Shown: positions 6,197 through 9,175 of the stretch, piece by piece
How positions within the stretch are numbered: position 1 is the first letter of the stretch
Layout: every line of letters starts with the position of its first letter
Source of the DNA: Propionibacteriaceae bacterium
Lineage (GTDB): Bacteria > Actinomycetota > Actinomycetes > Propionibacteriales > Propionibacteriaceae
NCBI GenBank assembly: GCA_003153855.1
Contig: PMBM01000074.1
Location: 60,996-70,170 of the forward strand
Length of the DNA stretch: 9,175 nucleotides
Direction: 5' to 3'
Notes under the pieces: model-generated
What the model was told of the DNA's origin: nothing
What the model saw: the letters and a program-made list of their open reading frames with translations, nothing else
The model's database searches: none
Program-made: the position numbers and the translations under genes

Positions 6197-6200
6197 AGGA
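6197..6200 (+). promoter_or_regulatory. Ribosome-binding site deciding the marR start
   Basis: AGGA lies 8 nt before the ATG at 6209. In-frame alternatives are an ATG at 6200, which overlaps this site, and a TTG at 6176, which lies inside the operator; both are unlikely. Confidence 0.6.
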
Positions 6201-6208
6201 TGATCCCC

Positions 6209-6721
6209 ATGACATCGCTGAGCCAGTCGGAACGGGTCGCCGTCGCGCGCCTCCAGGCGCTCTTCGAGCTGTTGCCGACCGCGCTGGACCGGCAGCTCGT
6301 CACTGCCGGTGTCACCGCGTTCGAGTACACGCTGCTGGAAGCACTGGCCGAGTCCGAGCTCAAGCGTCTGCGGCTGTCCGCACTCGCCGCCCGTACGAAC
6401 GCCACGCTCGCCCGACTGTCGCGCGTCGTCACCTCCCTGGAGCGGAAGGGCTTCGTCGAGCGGATGCCGTGCCCGGCCGACTCAAGGGCGACGAATGCGG
6501 TGCTGACGCCAGCGGGGGAGCAGGCGTTCGCGCAGAGCCGTGGGTTGTACGCGGGGGCTGTACGGAGGCTCGTCCTCGATGCGCTCGACCCAGCCGATCT
6601 CGAGGACCTGTCCCGCGTGACGCTCGCCGTTCTCACGAAGCTCGATCCTGAAGGGCGACTGACCGTGACCACTGACCGCGCGTGTGCCGCGGATCCTGTC
6701 GCATTGGCTGCTGGCGCCTGA
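6209..6721 (+). CDS. MarR-family transcriptional regulator
   Basis: A 170-residue winged-helix repressor-type protein. The fold is readable: helix 1 dimerisation region (about 5-32), VTAFEYTLLEAL (35-46), the helix-turn-helix LRLSALAARTNATLARLSRVVTSLERKGFVER (54-85, with recognition helix around 64-78), the wing MPCPADSRATNAVLTPAG (86-103) with the family's D-x-R (Asp91, Arg93), and C-terminal dimerisation helices (104-145). Two cysteines stand out: Cys88 in the wing and Cys159 in the tail; a redox or electrophile-sensing role is possible but unproven. It is divergent from a reductase/esterase/monooxygenase unit, with paired palindromes between. It most likely represses that unit and itself, released by an aromatic or electrophilic ligand. 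The tail beyond about 145 is non-conserved in appearance. sppA follows 30 bp downstream. Confidence 0.92.
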   Translation: MTSLSQSERVAVARLQALFELLPTALDRQLVTAGVTAFEYTLLEALAESELKRLRLSALAARTNATLARLSRVVTSLERKGFVERMPCPADSRATNAVLTPAGEQAFAQSRGLYAGAVRRLVLDALDPADLEDLSRVTLAVLTKLDPEGRLTVTTDRACAADPVALAAGA

Positions 6722-6739
6722 GAGTTCGCCCTGGGTCCG

Positions 6740-6752
6740 TACATTGGACACA
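6740..6752 (+). promoter_or_regulatory. Candidate -10 of sppA (leaderless)
   Basis: TACATT (6740-6745) fits TANNNT and is followed by six bases (GGACAC) and the ATG, so transcription could begin on the start codon. No Shine-Dalgarno precedes the ATG and no -35 is convincing. The geometry is the same as in front of mocR. Confidence 0.35.
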
Positions 6753-8449
6753 TGCGTGGATTCAGCAACCTGCTTTCGTCCCTTCTCGCCAAGTCCGGCC
6801 CCGGTCGCGTCACCCTCGAGATCGACCTCGACAGGGGTGTGCTCCGCGCCGCCCCGGAGAACCCGCTCGAGGCGCTACGCGCGATCAACGCGCCGACCAT
6901 CACGGGCCTGACCACAGCGCTGCGCGAGGCGGTGTCCGACGAGCGCGTCGCGGGGCTCGTGGTCCACGTCGGCACGTGCCCGCTCTCGGCCACGCTGGTC
7001 GACGAGGTCGGAGCCGCGATCCGGCAGTTCGGCCAGCACAAGCCCACCGTCGCGTACGCGGAGACGTTCGGCGAGCTCACCTCGGGGATGTTCGCCTACA
7101 GGCTCGCCACGGCGGCCTCGACGATCTGGCTGCAGCCGTCCGGCGGGGTTGTGCTCAGCGGCGTCCACGTCGACATGGTCCTGCTGCGCGGCGGCCTCGA
7201 GAAGCTCGGCATGGACCCGCAGTTCAGCCAGCGCAAGGAGTACAAGACGGCCGCGGAGTCGTACTCGGCCGCGGCCGTCAGCGACGCCAACCGCGAGATG
7301 AGCGGTCGGCTCGCCGAGTCCATCGTCGAGGAGACCATCGCGATCATCAGCGAACGTCGCGGGCTGACCGCCGACGTCGTGCGCGAGCTGGTCGACCGCG
7401 GCCCGATCGGCGCCGAGGAGGCACGTACGCTGGGGCTCGTCGACCATCTGGGCTACCGGGACGACGTGTACCAGGACGTGAAGAGCACGTGGGGGAACGA
7501 CGCCACGCTGCAGTACGCGTCCCGCTACATCGGGTCGATCGCCGCGCGTGCCATGTCGCGTCTGGCCACGAAGCCGTCGGTCGCCGTGGTGTCCGTACGT
7601 GGCGGCATCGTCAGCGGCCGACCCGTTCGTTCGCCGCTCGGCGGCCAGCAGGCGGGGTCCGAGATCGTTCTCGAGCACCTCCGCCACGCCCGCATGGACG
7701 ACAACGTGAAGGCGGTCGTTCTCGCCGTCGACTCGCCCGGGGGCTCGTACATCGCCTCGGACACGATCCGCGCCGGAGTGCTCGAGCTCAAGAAGGCGGG
7801 CAAGCCCGTCGTCGCGGCGATGGGCGACGTCGCCGCATCGGGCGGCTACTTCGTGGCCATGGGCGCCAACGAGATCGTCGCGAACCCGTCCACGCTCACC
7901 GGTTCGATCGGTGTGTTCGCCGGCAAGATCGTCAACCAGGGGCTGTACGACAAGCTCGGGCTCGTCCGTGAGGATGTGCAGTCCGGCCGCCTCGCCGACA
8001 TGTTCGCCGCCAACCGCGGCTTCACCGACGACCAGTGGAAGATCCTCGACGCGTGGCTCGACCAGGTCTACGAGGACTTCACGACCAAGGCGGCCGCCGA
8101 TCGTGGCATGGCCATCGAGGACCTCGAGCCGCTCGCCCGCGGCCGTGTCTGGACCGGCTCCGACGCGAAGGAACGTCGCCTCATCGACCACCTGGGTGGC
8201 CGCGACGTCGCCGTCGAGCGTGCGTGCGCACTGGCCGGGCTGGATCGCGAGAAGGTCGCCGTACGACCCGTACCGCTGCTCGGACTGCTCGAGCGGCTCC
8301 AGCCGGCGCAGTCGTCCGAGCGCCCGGGCGGGCTCGACGCGGTGGGCGGCGGGTTCGGTCCTGGGCGGCTGCTCAAGGCCGTGGCCGTCGAGCTCGGCCT
8401 GTCCGAGCCGGGCGTCCTCACGATGCCGTACCGGCTCTGGATCAGCTGA
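6752..8449 (+). CDS. sppA: Signal peptide peptidase SppA-type S49 serine protease, two-domain form
   Basis: A 565-residue protein of the long (67K-type) SppA class with two tandem S49 domains. The N-terminal domain (about 18-245) carries the general base lysine, Lys165, in YKTAAES. The C-terminal domain (about 275-490) has VVLAVDSPGGS (322-332), the nucleophile Ser363 in DVAASGGY, and TLTGSIGVF (381-389), so the Ser/Lys dyad is complete. The C-terminal domain ends with GRVWTGSDAKERRLIDHLGG (464-483). SppA proteases degrade cleaved signal peptides and other membrane-released peptides. No hydrophobic N-terminal anchor is visible, unlike E. coli SppA, so the protein is probably cytosolic or peripherally attached by its short amphipathic N-terminus. 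It starts 30 bp after marR and may be partly read through from it. The 3' end overlaps the convergent mannosyltransferase gene by 8 bp. Confidence 0.93.
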   Translation: MRGFSNLLSSLLAKSGPGRVTLEIDLDRGVLRAAPENPLEALRAINAPTITGLTTALREAVSDERVAGLVVHVGTCPLSATLVDEVGAAIRQFGQHKPTVAYAETFGELTSGMFAYRLATAASTIWLQPSGGVVLSGVHVDMVLLRGGLEKLGMDPQFSQRKEYKTAAESYSAAAVSDANREMSGRLAESIVEETIAIISERRGLTADVVRELVDRGPIGAEEARTLGLVDHLGYRDDVYQDVKSTWGNDATLQYASRYIGSIAARAMSRLATKPSVAVVSVRGGIVSGRPVRSPLGGQQAGSEIVLEHLRHARMDDNVKAVVLAVDSPGGSYIASDTIRAGVLELKKAGKPVVAAMGDVAASGGYFVAMGANEIVANPSTLTGSIGVFAGKIVNQGLYDKLGLVREDVQSGRLADMFAANRGFTDDQWKILDAWLDQVYEDFTTKAAADRGMAIEDLEPLARGRVWTGSDAKERRLIDHLGGRDVAVERACALAGLDREKVAVRPVPLLGLLERLQPAQSSERPGGLDAVGGGFGPGRLLKAVAVELGLSEPGVLTMPYRLWIS

Positions 8450-9175
8450 CCGTCTCGGTTCGCGTCGACGACCTCAGGGAGCGCACGAGCAGCGCCGCTG
8501 CCGCCACTCCGCCGGCAACGGCGAACGCGGCCGCAACCTGGAGGGGCATGAGCGGCTGGTTCCGCAGATAGCCCAGGTACGTGCTGACGCTCGCGACCTG
8601 GATGCAGACGGCGGGAACGGCGAACGGCCAGTCGACGACGCCCGCGACGACGAGCAGCACCTCGGCGAGGTAGAAGTACCGCTCGTGCATCTGGGGGAGC
8701 AGCAGCGGGATGAGCAGCGCCGCCGTCGCAGCGACCAGGACGATCTCGCCGGGGGTGAGCGGCCTCCTGCGCAGGAGCAGCCAGACGCCGAACGCGAGGA
8801 CGACGAGCGCGGTCACGGCCAGTCCGGCGTACAGCCAGACCGAGGACGACGGCAGCCACGCGTACGGGGTCGGTGCGTTGTGGGTCAACGTCACAGTCTG
8901 CGCCGCCGGAGTCGCGCTGGGCACTCCGTTGGGCATTCCGCTGGGCGGCCCCCCTGAGCCCCCTGGCCGTGGGCCGGGCGTGCCGATGCCGCCGGGCATC
9001 TGGCCACCGCCGGGCATCTGGCCACCGCCGGGTGCCCCGCCTCCGGCGCCTGTGCCGCCCACGGTTCCACCGACCCCGGAGGGATCGCTGATCTGGGCGG
9101 GATAGACGGCGAGCTGGCTCAGCAGGCTGCGACCTGCGACGAGCGCGGGGACGAGGCAGGCGAGGAACGCCACGG
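8442..9175 (-). CDS. C-terminal part of polytopic Gpi18-like mannosyltransferase
   Basis: The frame is open to the right edge, so the 5' part is missing; about 243 codons are visible. The motif LPQMHERYFYLAEVLLVVAG is characteristic of actinobacterial integral-membrane GT-C-type transferases related to Gpi18 mannosyltransferase (MHxRYFY is the usual signature). These use polyprenyl-phosphate sugars to build envelope glycans or glycoproteins. Visible membrane spans, counted from the GTG at 9173, are near residues 1-14 (partial), 113-134, 143-160, 165-181, 186-202 and 215-233. Between the first two is an outside-facing loop of about 80 residues, rich in Gly, Pro, Gln and Met (GGGQMP twice in tandem). 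The GTG at 9173 is probably internal. The tail RSLRSSTRTETVS is basic and hydrophilic. The stop overlaps the convergent sppA stop. The substrate cannot be read from this part. Confidence 0.75.
   Translation of the reverse strand, partial: VAFLACLVPALVAGRSLLSQLAVYPAQISDPSGVGGTVGGTGAGGGAPGGGQMPGGGQMPGGIGTPGPRPGGSGGPPSGMPNGVPSATPAAQTVTLTHNAPTPYAWLPSSSVWLYAGLAVTALVVLAFGVWLLLRRRPLTPGEIVLVAATAALLIPLLLPQMHERYFYLAEVLLVVAGVVDWPFAVPAVCIQVASVSTYLGYLRNQPLMPLQVAAAFAVAGGVAAAALLVRSLRSSTRTETVS
8989..9032. repeat. 18-bp tandem repeat in the Gly/Pro-rich loop, 2.4 copies
   Basis: CCGCCGGGCATCTGGCCA occurs at 8989-9006 and identically at 9007-9024, with the first 8 bases again at 9025-9032. Each unit encodes a hexapeptide on the minus strand (GGGQMP type) in the extracytoplasmic loop of the mannosyltransferase. 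Identical DNA copies point to recent duplication and likely length variation between strains. Confidence 0.8.

Noticed and set aside
6875..8191. 438-codon minus-strand frame inside sppA
   Set aside because: It is a GC-skew shadow of the well-supported sppA gene, with no domain and no plausible ribosome-binding site considered convincing.

Overview
This window is a G+C-rich (roughly two thirds G+C by eye) chromosomal segment. The codon use, GTG starts, probable leaderless promoters and protein sequences point to an actinobacterium. The frequent GTAC/CGTACG words suggest, as inference only, a Nocardioidaceae-type (Propionibacteriales) genome. There are nine protein genes, two cut by the window edges. 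I see no RNA genes, insertion sequences or CRISPR arrays.

Left part (1-2248): the 5' end of a GST-like, probably hydroquinone-reductase-type gene runs off the left edge. It lies directly behind a MocR regulator gene (GntR-type wHTH fused to a PLP aminotransferase-like domain) on the same strand. Divergent from mocR is a YczE-family membrane protein gene. The 62-bp gap between them carries an 8-bp direct repeat (AGTCCACT) spaced 33 bp, the likely MocR operator. MocR probably controls both itself and yczE.

Centre (2249-4562): a complete, intact transketolase gene (tkt) has its own leader and a strong hairpin terminator. The usual actinobacterial partners tal/zwf are not next to it here.

Right-centre (4563-6721): a divergent regulon. 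On the minus strand lies a compact three-gene unit: an F420/NAD(P)-dependent reductase-like Rossmann protein, a serine carboxylesterase of the Abhydrolase_2/MhqD type, and an ABM-domain (YgiN-like) monooxygenase. On the plus strand lies a MarR-family regulator. The shared 105-bp gap holds two related palindromic sites built on AGTTG-N6-CAACT. One overlaps the -35 and the other the start point of a good minus-strand promoter. I infer a MarR-controlled defence against quinones or other aromatic electrophiles. This is the most interesting system in the window, though substrate and inducer are not visible in the sequence.

Right part (6722-9175): sppA encodes a two-domain S49 peptidase with the catalytic Lys/Ser pair intact but no membrane anchor. 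It converges on the C-terminal part of a polytopic Gpi18-like mannosyltransferase with a Gly/Pro/Gln/Met-rich loop. The two stop codons share one 8-bp palindrome.
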